DNA from: Chaetorhynchus papuensis
Lineage: Eukaryota > Chordata > Aves > Passeriformes > Rhipiduridae
Direction of reading: 5' to 3'
NCBI GenBank assembly: GCA_013396525.1
Contig: VWYX01000862.1
Span: 206,668-270,667 of the forward strand
Length of the DNA stretch: 64,000 bases
Shown here: one piece after another, positions 45,601 to 51,570 of the stretch
How positions within the stretch are numbered: position 1 is the first letter of the stretch
Layout: the number at the start of each line of letters is the position of its first letter
The notes under the pieces: model-generated
Told to the model about the DNA's origin: nothing
What the model saw: the letters and a program-made list of their open reading frames with translations, nothing else
Databases searched by the model: none
Program-made: the position numbers and the translations under genes

Positions 45601-48057
45601 GATATTTGGGGCTCTTTTAAACTAGCAGCTGATAGGTTGGTGGTCTTTTATCTGACAGCTGATGTATAGGAAAAGAAAAATACTTCTATTTTTCAGTAAT
45701 AGAAGAAATAACTGTGAATTGTTCACATTCTATCTGCAGAGCAATGGAGATTTGAAGAGAAAATGGACCTGGGCAGTGGAATGGCTTGGAGACGAGCTGG
45801 AGCGTAGACCATACACTGGCAATCCCCAATACACCTACAATAATTGGTCTCCACCGATACAGAGCAATGAAACATCAAATGGCTACTTCCTAGAGAGGTC
45901 ACACAGTGCTAGAATGACTCTTGCAAAGGCTTGTGAACTCTGCCCAGAGGAGGTAAAGAATTAATTTGACTTTCAATTAAAAAATTGAGTAAAGTGCTCC
46001 TGTAAATAATTAGCCTTAGCAACAGTCTCCTCTCATTAAAGATAACACATTTCATAAGTGTTTTATAAATGTGGATTTATATTTTTATTTTTCTGTTTTT
46101 ATTACTGTTCCTATAGGCATTTGTCACTTACAGAATTAGCAGTATATAATTGAAATTGACCCTTTAAAGTAGATTGAATGGGTATATATTTCCAGTAAGA
46201 CGTTGATAGAGGAAAATTATATTTAGTACAATACAAGCTGTAGGTGACAGAGTGGGGTGGAATTTTTCACTAAATGTCTAAGACATGACTCTAGCATATC
46301 TGAAACAATCACTTGCACATAGGAGTGGTTCTGGCTAGAATAATTGTAATATGTTTTACTCAGTAGATTAAATAGGCTTTTTCAAACTTTAGGAACCAGA
46401 TGATCCTGATGCCCCAGATGAACATGAGTCTTCTCCACCTGAAGATGCCCCACTGTATCCCCATTCACCTGGTTCCCAGTATCAACAGGTAAAGCTCTGA
46501 GTTGAACTATTTATTCAGAGTTTCAGGTTTGCTTTTTCTAGCATTTATGGTGACTTAAATTATAGCATTTAGGCAGAAGCATGTTGTTGTCAAATACCAT
46601 ATATGGAGGAATAAAGATAAAAGTACACCTCCATTTCGCCAGGAGCAGTTTCACCATCAGAGCTTCAGGAGAGAATTTTAACAGATCAGGGATTAATCAT
46701 CCACAGAAAGAGCAGAGAGATTGATGCCATCACAGCCTAGTGCATACTGAATTTTATTCTGTTGTATTTATTGACATTGATAATATTTTGTGAGTTGCTT
46801 TCTTGTTTTCAAGTATAAGATCAAGTCTCAAGGCCTGAATTTGGATAACTGGAAGGCTTTTGGAAAAAAGCAGATGGCTTTGTTGCCATGTAACTTGTGC
46901 TGTAAACACTGATCTCTTAATCTTAAGTACATGTGAAATCCAAATTGGTTTTTTTATGTTTAATGGCTGCTTTGTTAATACTTTCCAGTGGAAAGCCAGA
47001 TCTGGAAGAAATCCTAACTAGGGTCTTCTTATCGAATTGACTACATTATTAGATCCCTCACTTAGTTGCCATTTTTTGTTCCAATTCATTTTGTATATTC
47101 CAAATCTGCTAATTTAATTTCCTTTCCTGCCCAAATCCGTTTTCCCCTCCATCTTGCTTTCCTTACTTGATGTTCTCAGCAGAGCAGTTGGTAAGTCATG
47201 CAGATTTTCCCACTCCTTCCTGAGCTCCCGAGCTCAGACACATTCCATAACCTCACCATTCCCCTTGTCATGTGTTCACTTTCCTGCAAGAGATGGCATT
47301 TCTCACTAACACACACACACAATCCTCATACTCTTGGTTTCTCCACAAATTCTGCAAAACAGTAGATAAAATGAGGTGTTTTCATTTGCCAGATCTGTGT
47401 GTGACTTTTTAAATTGGGGCAGAGCATTTGCAGAAAACTGCTGGTCTAGATTTCATTCAGTTCTGTAACAGTGAGGTTTCCCCCTTAAAAATTAAAGTAT
47501 GCTGCATAAGCACAGGTTTGCTTTTTCCATTGTTTTAGGGAAAAAAATCAAGCTGGTTGAATCTGTTAATAAAGTATGTGCACGGTTTAATGTGACAGCA
47601 CATAGGCAGCCTCTCTTGGTCTCCTTTTTTCCTTTCTTGCTGCTTTTGCTTTGCATGTAACTGTTTGTGATTCAGAAGGTGAGATTACTGTTTCAACTGA
47701 TCCGTTTGAAAGTTTGTTTCCCTTGTGTGTAAATCGGCAAGGTAAGTGAGAGGTGTGAATCAGAGAAGCAGCTGGGATGCGTGTTCACAGGGATGTAGGT
47801 ACACGAGAAGTTGGCGTGCTTGAGGATACTTTGCAGTGGTCTGAGTGGAAAGGGGGAAGGCAGGGAGTCAAGAGACAGCTCACAGGTTTAAATCCCTTTG
47901 AAATGTGTGTGCTTTGTTGCAGAATAACCACGTGCATGGACAGCCATATACGGGCCCGGCAGCACATCATATGAACAACCCTCAGCGAACTGGCCAACGA
48001 GCACAAGAAAACTACGAAGGCAGTGAAGAAGTTTCCCCGCCTCAGACAAAAGATTAG
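561..48057 (+). CDS. USP9X: USP9X, ubiquitin-specific peptidase 9 (3' part of gene, 32 exons, 5' truncated by window)
   Basis: USP9X is a very large cytosolic cysteine deubiquitinase that removes ubiquitin from many substrates. The 32 exons join in one open frame of 5,896 nt including the stop, all with GT-AG introns and matching phases. The translation follows human USP9X almost residue for residue as I remember it. In order it holds helical armadillo-type repeats, a ubiquitin-like segment (W6), the USP domain from W17/W18 to W22, and a helical C-terminal region. Catalytic Cys is the TGT at 30426-30428 in an [10 protein letters not shown] box; catalytic His is the CAT at 34280-34282 in SGGHYYSY. 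CxxC pairs in W20 (ICQGC) and W21 (HCEKC) form the zinc ribbon. The Cys is about the 978th residue in the window, which puts the first residue near human 589. No frameshift or internal stop was seen. The N-terminal about 590 residues and the promoter lie outside. The closest alternative is a sex-linked or duplicate copy of the same gene. Confidence 0.97.
695..5293 (+). other. USP9X: USP9X intron W1-W2
   Basis: A 4.6-kb AT-rich intron. It holds a 20-bp perfect palindrome at 1836-1855. An open frame at 1321-1680 shows no recognisable domain. No CR1 element was seen. Confidence 0.85.
5294..5381 (+). CDS. USP9X: USP9X exon W2
   Basis: Encodes [20 protein letters not shown] and the start of RLNFLRF. 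The acceptor is TTTGCAG and the donor CG/GTGAGT splits an Arg codon. It follows a 4.6-kb intron. Confidence 0.95.
5382..6975 (+). other. USP9X: USP9X intron W2-W3
   Basis: A 1.6-kb AT-rich intron in which I recognise no element. Confidence 0.85.
6976..7318 (+). CDS. USP9X: USP9X exon W3
   Basis: A 343-nt exon encoding [20 protein letters not shown] through LIGLDYLWR. The acceptor CTCAAG and donor AGG/GTGAGT fit the frame. Near-identical to the human scaffold region. Confidence 0.96.
7319..8730 (+). other. USP9X: USP9X intron W3-W4
   Basis: A 1.4-kb AT-rich intron; nothing recognised. Confidence 0.85.
8731..8826 (+). CDS. USP9X: USP9X exon W4
   Basis: Thirty-two codons, [20 protein letters not shown] through LQVNQ, phase 0 on both sides. 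The acceptor follows a long T tract; the donor is CAG/GTAAGA. Confidence 0.95.
9328..10140 (+). mobile_element. CR1 LINE 3' fragment (end of RT ORF plus 3' UTR)
   Basis: About 800 bp in the USP9X intron W4-W5, sense to the gene. It carries CR1 landmarks in order: TTCAACAAAGCCCAGTGCAA, the CTGGTGAGACCCCACCTGCA box, GCTGGAGAGGGACTTCTGAC, and the tail GGAACTGGATGATCTTTAAG with terminal ATTCTGTAATTATGTGA. The coding remnant is broken. Confidence 0.93.
10772..10983 (+). CDS. USP9X: USP9X exon W5
   Basis: Encodes [20 protein letters not shown] through ERTILPMS. It starts phase 0 and ends after two bases of an Arg codon (AG/GTATGT). It lies about 630 bp downstream of a CR1 insertion. Confidence 0.95.
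10984..12479 (+). other. USP9X: USP9X intron W5-W6
   Basis: A 1.5-kb AT-rich intron; nothing recognised. Confidence 0.85.
12480..12720 (+). CDS. USP9X: USP9X exon W6 (ubiquitin-like segment)
   Basis: Encodes [20 protein letters not shown] through GQLNLKDKT. This is the beta-grasp, ubiquitin-like segment of USP9X: the pattern [25 protein letters not shown] and ELFIGGEL resembles ubiquitin strands. Compared with human it has conservative changes, such as QVEDLDIW where human has QVDDLEVW. Confidence 0.95.
12931..13080 (+). CDS. USP9X: USP9X exon W7
   Basis: Fifty codons, [16 protein letters not shown] through ESCLPGV. It includes the Ser/Asp/Gly-rich linker [19 protein letters not shown] that follows the ubiquitin-like segment. 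Phase 0 on both sides. Confidence 0.95.
13181..13301 (+). CDS. USP9X: USP9X exon W8
   Basis: Encodes [20 protein letters not shown] through VLMKLMPP, ending one base into the next codon. It is separated from W7 by only 100 bp of intron. Confidence 0.95.
13773..13903 (+). CDS. USP9X: USP9X exon W9
   Basis: Encodes [20 protein letters not shown] through SQVLYLTE. The acceptor TTGCAG and donor GAG/GTTTGT are used. Scaffold helices. Confidence 0.95.
14164..14442 (+). CDS. USP9X: USP9X exon W10
   Basis: Ninety-three codons, [20 protein letters not shown] through [10 protein letters not shown]. The last residues (GTSTISP) differ from human (GVNPMTQ), a locally variable loop at the exon junction. 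The donor is CCG/GTAATA. Confidence 0.94.
14757..15645 (+). mobile_element. CR1 LINE 3' fragment, possibly passerine-type
   Basis: About 890 bp in intron W10-W11, sense to USP9X. Landmarks are GAAGTTCAACAAGGGCTAGT, AAAGGGACCTGGGTGTCCTG, CAGCCTGGAGGAGACTGAGG and the tail GGACTGGATGATCCTTGTGA, then GTCCCTTCCAACACAGCATA and TTCTGTGA. This tail subtype is one I associate with songbird CR1. The ORF remnant has many breaks. Confidence 0.92.
15646..17441 (+). other. USP9X: USP9X intron W10-W11, part after CR1
   Basis: About 1.8 kb of AT-rich intron; nothing recognised. Confidence 0.8.
17442..17567 (+). CDS. USP9X: USP9X exon W11
   Basis: Forty-two codons, [20 protein letters not shown] through LAQQISDE. 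Phase 0 on both sides; it follows a 3-kb intron that carries a CR1 element. Confidence 0.95.
17568..19590 (+). other. USP9X: USP9X intron W11-W12
   Basis: A 2-kb intron. The only structure seen is a 12-bp tandem duplication (CACGTTAGTGAA twice, 17864-17887). Confidence 0.8.
19591..19716 (+). CDS. USP9X: USP9X exon W12
   Basis: Forty-two codons, [20 protein letters not shown] through EEISKIYEK. The acceptor has a strong pyrimidine tract; the donor is AAG/GTAAGA. Confidence 0.95.
19717..22434 (+). other. USP9X: USP9X intron W12-W13
   Basis: A 2.7-kb intron with GGGGTTTTT-type tracts (about 20566-20586 and 20874-20888), a 13-bp inverted repeat at 21918-21952, and an A/C-rich low-complexity run at about 22062-22105. 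No gene. Confidence 0.8.
21918..21952. repeat. Perfect 13-bp inverted repeat
   Basis: Arms ATTTGACCAAAAG (21918-21930) and its reverse complement (21940-21952) around a 9-nt loop. Confidence 0.9.
22435..22601 (+). CDS. USP9X: USP9X exon W13
   Basis: Encodes [20 protein letters not shown] through [10 protein letters not shown], ending two bases into a Lys codon. An acidic NEPDMEDEQ patch opens the exon. Confidence 0.95.
22602..24524 (+). other. USP9X: USP9X intron W13-W14, first part
   Basis: About 1.9 kb; nothing recognised. A GC-richer patch near 24050-24310 has no identifiable content. Confidence 0.75.
24525..24880 (+). mobile_element. Old, diverged CR1-like LINE fragment
   Basis: Text such as CAGAGAAGGGTGACAAGGGA, TTGGAGAAGAGATGAATGGT and GAACTTGTCCAGTGAGGGCT follows the order of ancient amniote CR1/L3-type 3' regions but is heavily diverged. 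Assigned from pattern memory only. Confidence 0.55.
24881..25885 (+). other. USP9X: USP9X intron W13-W14, last part
   Basis: About 1 kb of AT-rich intron; nothing recognised. Confidence 0.75.
25886..25994 (+). CDS. USP9X: USP9X exon W14
   Basis: Encodes [20 protein letters not shown] through TLLFTVLG. The frame is set by the split Lys codon from W13. Human has MCTRCC where this has MATRCC. Confidence 0.94.
26592..26738 (+). CDS. USP9X: USP9X exon W15
   Basis: Forty-nine codons, [20 protein letters not shown] through DWLKRIR. Phase 0 on both sides. Confidence 0.95.
26860..27006 (+). CDS. USP9X: USP9X exon W16
   Basis: Forty-nine codons, [20 protein letters not shown] through KGGANLIK. The donor AAA/GTAAGT is followed within 30-70 nt by G-rich runs. 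Confidence 0.95.
27007..27782 (+). other. USP9X: USP9X intron W16-W17
   Basis: A 776-bp intron with G-rich runs (GGGG, then two runs of six G) at about 27034-27067, close to the splice donor. Nothing else recognised. Confidence 0.8.
27783..28005 (+). CDS. USP9X: USP9X exon W17
   Basis: Encodes [20 protein letters not shown] through MYYIGTAIT, ending one base into a Thr codon. It leads into the USP catalytic domain. Confidence 0.95.
28206..28560. other. C/T-rich block of unknown origin in USP9X intron W17-W18
   Basis: About 350 bp markedly richer in C and T on the plus strand than the surrounding AT-rich intron. It is low in stops in all three forward frames and has fairly abrupt edges. I recognise no element. 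It may be an old transposon piece. Confidence 0.4.
28905..29285 (+). mobile_element. CR1 LINE 3' fragment
   Basis: About 380 bp in intron W17-W18, sense to USP9X: GTTGTTCAGCCTGGAGAAGA, a TAGATTTAGATTGGGCACAA-like part, AAGTGTTCAAGGCCACATTG, and the tail GGACTGGATGATCTTTAAAG with CCTTCCAACCCAAACCATTG. Confidence 0.93.
29286..30333 (+). other. USP9X: USP9X intron W17-W18, part after CR1
   Basis: About 1 kb; nothing recognised before the TCTCTTAG acceptor of W18. Confidence 0.8.
30334..30554 (+). CDS. USP9X: USP9X exon W18 (catalytic Cys box)
   Basis: Encodes [20 protein letters not shown], then [20 protein letters not shown]. The TGT at 30426-30428 is the nucleophilic Cys of the USP Cys box (human Cys1566). 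The exon ends in an acidic loop, [17 protein letters not shown], typical of USP9X. Confidence 0.97.
30951..31141 (+). CDS. USP9X: USP9X exon W19
   Basis: Encodes [20 protein letters not shown] through PRGFWKQF. This is the finger/palm part of the USP fold; the last codon is split (CG/GTAAGT). Confidence 0.96.
31561..31734 (+). CDS. USP9X: USP9X exon W20 (first zinc-ribbon cysteine pair)
   Basis: Encodes [20 protein letters not shown] (the conserved QHDALEF box of USPs) through [19 protein letters not shown] is the first CxxC of the USP zinc ribbon. Confidence 0.96.
31735..33646 (+). other. USP9X: USP9X intron W20-W21
   Basis: A 1.9-kb AT-rich intron separating the two zinc-ribbon half sites; nothing recognised. 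Confidence 0.85.
33647..33788 (+). CDS. USP9X: USP9X exon W21 (second zinc-ribbon cysteine pair)
   Basis: Encodes [20 protein letters not shown] through [15 protein letters not shown] supplies the second CxxC pair. The split Arg codon with W20 keeps the frame. Confidence 0.96.
33980..34730 (+). CDS. USP9X: USP9X exon W22 (catalytic His box, largest exon)
   Basis: A 751-nt exon encoding [20 protein letters not shown] through [18 protein letters not shown] carries the catalytic His (CAT at 34280-34282) and [13 protein letters not shown] the third catalytic position. The variable loop after VAKLEGDD is one residue shorter than human by my alignment. The end of the exon leaves the USP fold and enters the C-terminal helical region. 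Confidence 0.97.
35249..35372 (+). CDS. USP9X: USP9X exon W23
   Basis: Encodes [20 protein letters not shown] through VRGPASD plus a split Trp codon. The donor TG/GTATTT is weak by consensus, but W24 begins GTATGATGCC and completes WYDA exactly as in human. Confidence 0.93.
35373..36573 (+). other. USP9X: USP9X intron W23-W24
   Basis: A 1.2-kb intron with a weak GTATTT donor and a standard TTTCAG acceptor; nothing else recognised. Confidence 0.85.
36574..36799 (+). CDS. USP9X: USP9X exon W24
   Basis: Encodes [20 protein letters not shown] through FASPGPSSQ. The donor CAG/GTATTT shares the unusual +5 T of W23. Confidence 0.95.
36800..37889 (+). other. USP9X: USP9X intron W24-W25
   Basis: A 1.1-kb intron, again with a GTATTT donor; nothing else recognised. 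Confidence 0.85.
37890..38019 (+). CDS. USP9X: USP9X exon W25
   Basis: Encodes [20 protein letters not shown] through FVMYANL, ending one base into a Gly codon. Confidence 0.95.
38020..39648 (+). other. USP9X: USP9X intron W25-W26
   Basis: A 1.6-kb AT-rich intron ending in a T run and CATAAAG acceptor; no element recognised. Confidence 0.85.
39649..39834 (+). CDS. USP9X: USP9X exon W26
   Basis: Encodes [20 protein letters not shown] through MQSSIN. The acceptor is CATAAAG/GT after a run of T and C. The split Gly codons on both sides match human. Confidence 0.94.
39835..41506 (+). other. USP9X: USP9X intron W26-W27
   Basis: A 1.7-kb intron. A 12-bp inverted repeat (GACTTTATAGCC at 40486-40497, its complement at 40597-40608) is the only structure seen. 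Confidence 0.8.
41507..41727 (+). CDS. USP9X: USP9X exon W27
   Basis: Encodes [20 protein letters not shown] through LSELLWQ. Scaffold helices downstream of the catalytic domain. Confidence 0.95.
41728..42787 (+). other. USP9X: USP9X intron W27-W28
   Basis: A 1.06-kb AT-rich intron; nothing recognised. Confidence 0.85.
42788..42876 (+). CDS. USP9X: USP9X exon W28
   Basis: An 89-nt exon encoding [20 protein letters not shown] through DSWQTH plus a split Arg codon. Confidence 0.95.
42877..45177 (+). other. USP9X: USP9X intron W28-W29
   Basis: A 2.3-kb intron with a short CAAA repeat at 44259-44280. No mobile element was identified. Confidence 0.8.
44259..44280. repeat. Short (CAAA)n repeat
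   Basis: Five AAAC-type units, 22 bp, in the USP9X intron W28-W29. Confidence 0.8.
45178..45334 (+). CDS. USP9X: USP9X exon W29
   Basis: Encodes [20 protein letters not shown] through [10 protein letters not shown]. Phase 1 to phase 0. Confidence 0.95.
45740..45952 (+). CDS. USP9X: USP9X exon W30
   Basis: Seventy-one codons, [20 protein letters not shown] through ACELCPEE. The reading frame stays open upstream to 45662, but the TATCTGCAG acceptor at 45731-45739 fixes the start. Confidence 0.94.
46393..46488 (+). CDS. USP9X: USP9X exon W31 (acidic, proline-rich tail)
   Basis: Thirty-two codons, [20 protein letters not shown] through GSQYQQ, a disordered acidic and Pro-rich segment. Phase 0 on both sides. 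Confidence 0.94.
46489..47922 (+). other. USP9X: USP9X intron W31-W32
   Basis: A 1.4-kb intron with a short AC run (about 47309-47320); nothing else recognised. Confidence 0.85.
47923..48057 (+). CDS. USP9X: USP9X last coding exon W32
   Basis: Encodes [20 protein letters not shown] through PPQTKD, then TAG at 48055-48057, immediately followed in frame by TGA at 48058-48060. Human ends TKDQ by my recollection, so the protein here is one residue shorter. Confidence 0.94.
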
Positions 48058-51000
48058 TGAAATGCACATAATCAATTAACTTGCTCCATCAAGACTGTGC
48101 ACCCAGGCCTTACAGTCCAACCTTTCTCTGTGTCTGGCTAATATTTAAAACTAGAAAAACTATTCCTAATCAACATGGAGTGGAGAGTCTATTCACTGTC
48201 TTATCTGCAGAAAATTGCTGTCAATATATAACCCGCCTGCAGTGGAAAGTGTATAGTGTTTTGTAATAAATGGCCTGATGCTAATGTGTAAATGGCAAAG
48301 GTGTATATAGTATATTAATGTTTGACTGTTAATTCTTGAGCAAGAAACATTTTTTTTTGTCTTGATGAGACTCACAGATCTACAAAAACAAAAAAATAAT
48401 TTCTTGATATATCTGCTGCGCTCTGCAACCAGTGTTGCCTGCCTCATGGCAGTTGGATCAACTCCTTTACGAAAAAGCCTATCCATGTCAACCACAAAAA
48501 TAGTTTCATGTTAATTCTTTGCCACTGGAGTCGATTTTACTATGAGCAACGTAATGGCTGGTAACCTTTTAATTATTTGGTTGATGTGGAAAATTGGTGA
48601 TGTAACATTGTTTCTAGATCTTTTTTCATTGCCTTTTTCATTCTGGTATTAGGTTAATCACTTTGAAGCTATAGTTATGCTGTAACATTTAGCATGGCTT
48701 CACACCAAGTTAGTGTAGCCAATGAGGGGAAAAAAAAAAAAAACAAACGTGACAGCAGTTGTCCCAATGTGACAACTGTATTGCTCAGAACTTTTTCTTC
48801 TTACACCTAGACTATAAAATGGGGAGGGAAAATGTGACAAACAAGTGGTTTTCAGTTTCACATATGTTCCTCACATCTGATGTTTGACAGTTCTCTCTCT
48901 GGGTGGGATAAAGAACACTTAGTTTTCAGTAATAGGAATTTAAAAGATTTAAAACAAATATGCAAAAATTTGCTATGCCAGGATGCCTGGAGCATAATAG
49001 ACTGTATTTGGTGTGCTTGTTTTGTTTCTTTGGTAGAGCTTATTAGATAAATTTCTAACACTTTCCTTCTACTGCATCCCAGTGAAGTGGAAGTCAACAA
49101 AATCACAGAGTACTTGTGAGTGCCACTGCACCAAGTTAACTTGCTGGTTTTCTGCTCGTTCACAGTTCTACTTGAAAGCGAGAATTGTCTTAGCTCTTTA
49201 TCCATTATACAGAAAATCTTAACATTAGAAGCAGGGTTTAAATATAAAAGAAACTACTGGTTAGTCAAATACAATTCTGAGGTATCTCTATTCCAGAATA
49301 AACATTTGTTTAAAGACTTAAAGAAACGCATCAGTAAATACTGTATTTAAATGAAAATTGGTAACTTGAATGTGTGTAATTTTTTTGGAACCTGTCTAAA
49401 AACCAAATACCCCTGCAAAACAGATACAGCCCACCCTATACTATTTAAATATTTTGCTGTTTTATTTTATAGAAATTATTTTGCTGAATTCACAAATAGA
49501 ATTTGATTTAAGAAGAATGTTTTGTCCTGTGGTGTGTGTTGTTTTTTGGGGTTTTGTTTTTTAATGGACTGCACAGAAAGGTGAATTCTGTGCAGTGGCA
49601 CTATGCTGAATTCTGGAACAACAGTCACATTGAGATTCTGTGCACAAAAAAAAAAAAAATTGGCCCTTAAGAATAAAATAATCAGGACAATTACACTGTA
49701 AAAGTTTCTTAATGTGATTTATCTTGTACTTTTTGTATGTTTTTATATATACATATATATATTTAAGAGCACAAGCTTGATGGTGTTTTTTACAAATGAG
49801 TTGATAGAAACAAAGCTGCTTATCAAATTAAAGGTCTGTAGTTTTGAAATGAACAATGGAAAATTCAGTCCAAGTGCATTCTTAGGCATTTAGTGTAACA
49901 AGGGAGGGACACAGAAGATTTTTGAATATGCTGTGTAGCAATGATCACTTTTATGCTTCCACGTTTTTCCTAGTGCTCAAGTTAATTCAGATTTTTTTCA
50001 TAGTTTTTTAGTAATACCATTTTTCCTGGATTTAGTAAATTTGGATAACATGTTCCCATTTATGTTTGGGGATGCTTGTTGGAGGTTTTAACTAAAAAAA
50101 TTCTACCCTGAGTTCTCAAGTTGAAATATTTATTTGGACCAGTAATTGTTAAACAAGCTATCTCAGAGGCAATTATTACGTATTTTATACTATACAGGTA
50201 AAATATATAATGTGCTAGTTCAGCCTTGCCAAATGTGTTTGCTTTTAATAGTGCAATGATTGTAGAGACATGTCAAACCTGTGACACTTTAACCTGTGGC
50301 TTTCTCCAGCCATGCCCACCCCTGCCCTGGAATTGGGAATGGCTGCAGTGGCAGTTGTTTTCCAGGCAGCAAATTGAGGATATTGTGCATCTTTGTGACA
50401 TGAAGAAGGATAAACCCATATTGTTTGCTGCAGCTGTTGCTTTTTAAACAGTTAGCTCCAGTGTAAGGTGCAATGTTTTCTTCACTCTGGGCAAAACCAT
50501 TTTGAATTGTACTTCTTAACAAATATTGTACAAGCAAAAAAGTTTGATATGCACAGTTTCTGTCGCAGCATTTTGGCAGGTGACTTTCAGGCGATGCACC
50601 TGGCGATACCTCGTTGGTGATGGCACACTTTAAAGCAGTAGCCCTCAAAGTGCCTAAAGATTTAATTCCCCCATCGCTGATTTCAGTCCTGTTTTCTGTT
50701 TAGAACAGTTTCTAGGGAATCTCTGGTCTTCCATAAAACGAGCCAATAAATAGTAAAGCAATTCCTCATGTTCCTGGCAATGTAACGTGGAATACGTAGA
50801 AACTGAAAATCCGTAGGTGATGTTGAGTCGGGGTTAGTGTGTAGTTTGACCTTGGGGGAAATCCATAACCTTACTGAGCAGAATTTCTCCCTCTTGTACA
50901 TTTGGATTGTGGTTGTTTAGTGACTAAAATAAGCTTTTAACACTTGCTACTGTCAGTGTTAAAACAGTACAGCCATATATAAAAAGACTTCAGTCACTGT

Positions 51001-51570
51001 TTGTGTATCAGTCAATGTACTACGTTTTGGTCACAGAGTTGGTCACCTGCACCTGTGTTACCCCTTTGACAAGGAGGAGATGGCTCAGGGTTCAGTCAAA
51101 GCTTGTTTGTCCTGCAGGACCTGAACTTGTGGGGATGGACAAGCAGAACAGGACTCTGCTTGACTTGGAAATTTTCACAATATTTTCCCTGCTGACTACC
51201 AGCTCTGAAAATTTGAGTTCTCTGTTTCTCAAGTTTGTGTATCTTGCTGAAATCAAGCCAGAAAGAAATTAAATTCCCCATTGACGTTTCTTTTTTTTTT
51301 TTCCTGAGTGAAACTTTAGACACCATGAGAAATTTGTGTTACCATATTTGCTATTATGCCTTCTCAGCCACTCTGTTGTGCCTAGCTTGTGTGTTTTAGC
51401 ATATGTATCATGAAAAAGCACTTATGGTTCCAAAACTTCCTGTATATTTCCTGAGATCCAGGAGAGAATGAGATTAGCCATTCTGCCAAAGCTAAAATGG
51501 GCAAAAATTGGCTGCTGTAGCAATTTACTTCATTTTTGATTTCAATAAATTTTGTCTACCTCTTAACTCT
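48058..51570 (+). other. USP9X: USP9X 3' UTR (proposed)
   Basis: AT-rich non-coding DNA directly after the stop, with A and T homopolymers, a TA-rich stretch at 49744-49762 and no long conserved frame. Candidate poly(A) signals are AATAAA at 48265, 49672 and 51544. A 3' UTR of several kilobases would fit what I recall of mammalian USP9X. The true end is uncertain and could be as far as 55.4 kb. Confidence 0.6.
51544..51549 (+). terminator. Candidate USP9X poly(A) signal AATAAA
   Basis: A canonical AATAAA about 3.5 kb after the stop codon, with a T- and GT-rich stretch (about 51620-51640) downstream. Human USP9X has a 3' UTR of similar scale. No transcript evidence is available. Confidence 0.4.

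Noticed and set aside
561..48057. USP9X copy on a sex chromosome or a diverged paralogue
   Set aside because: All exons are intact and close to human, and nothing in the window (such as repeat accumulation) points to a W-linked or duplicated copy. It cannot be settled without other sequence from the genome.
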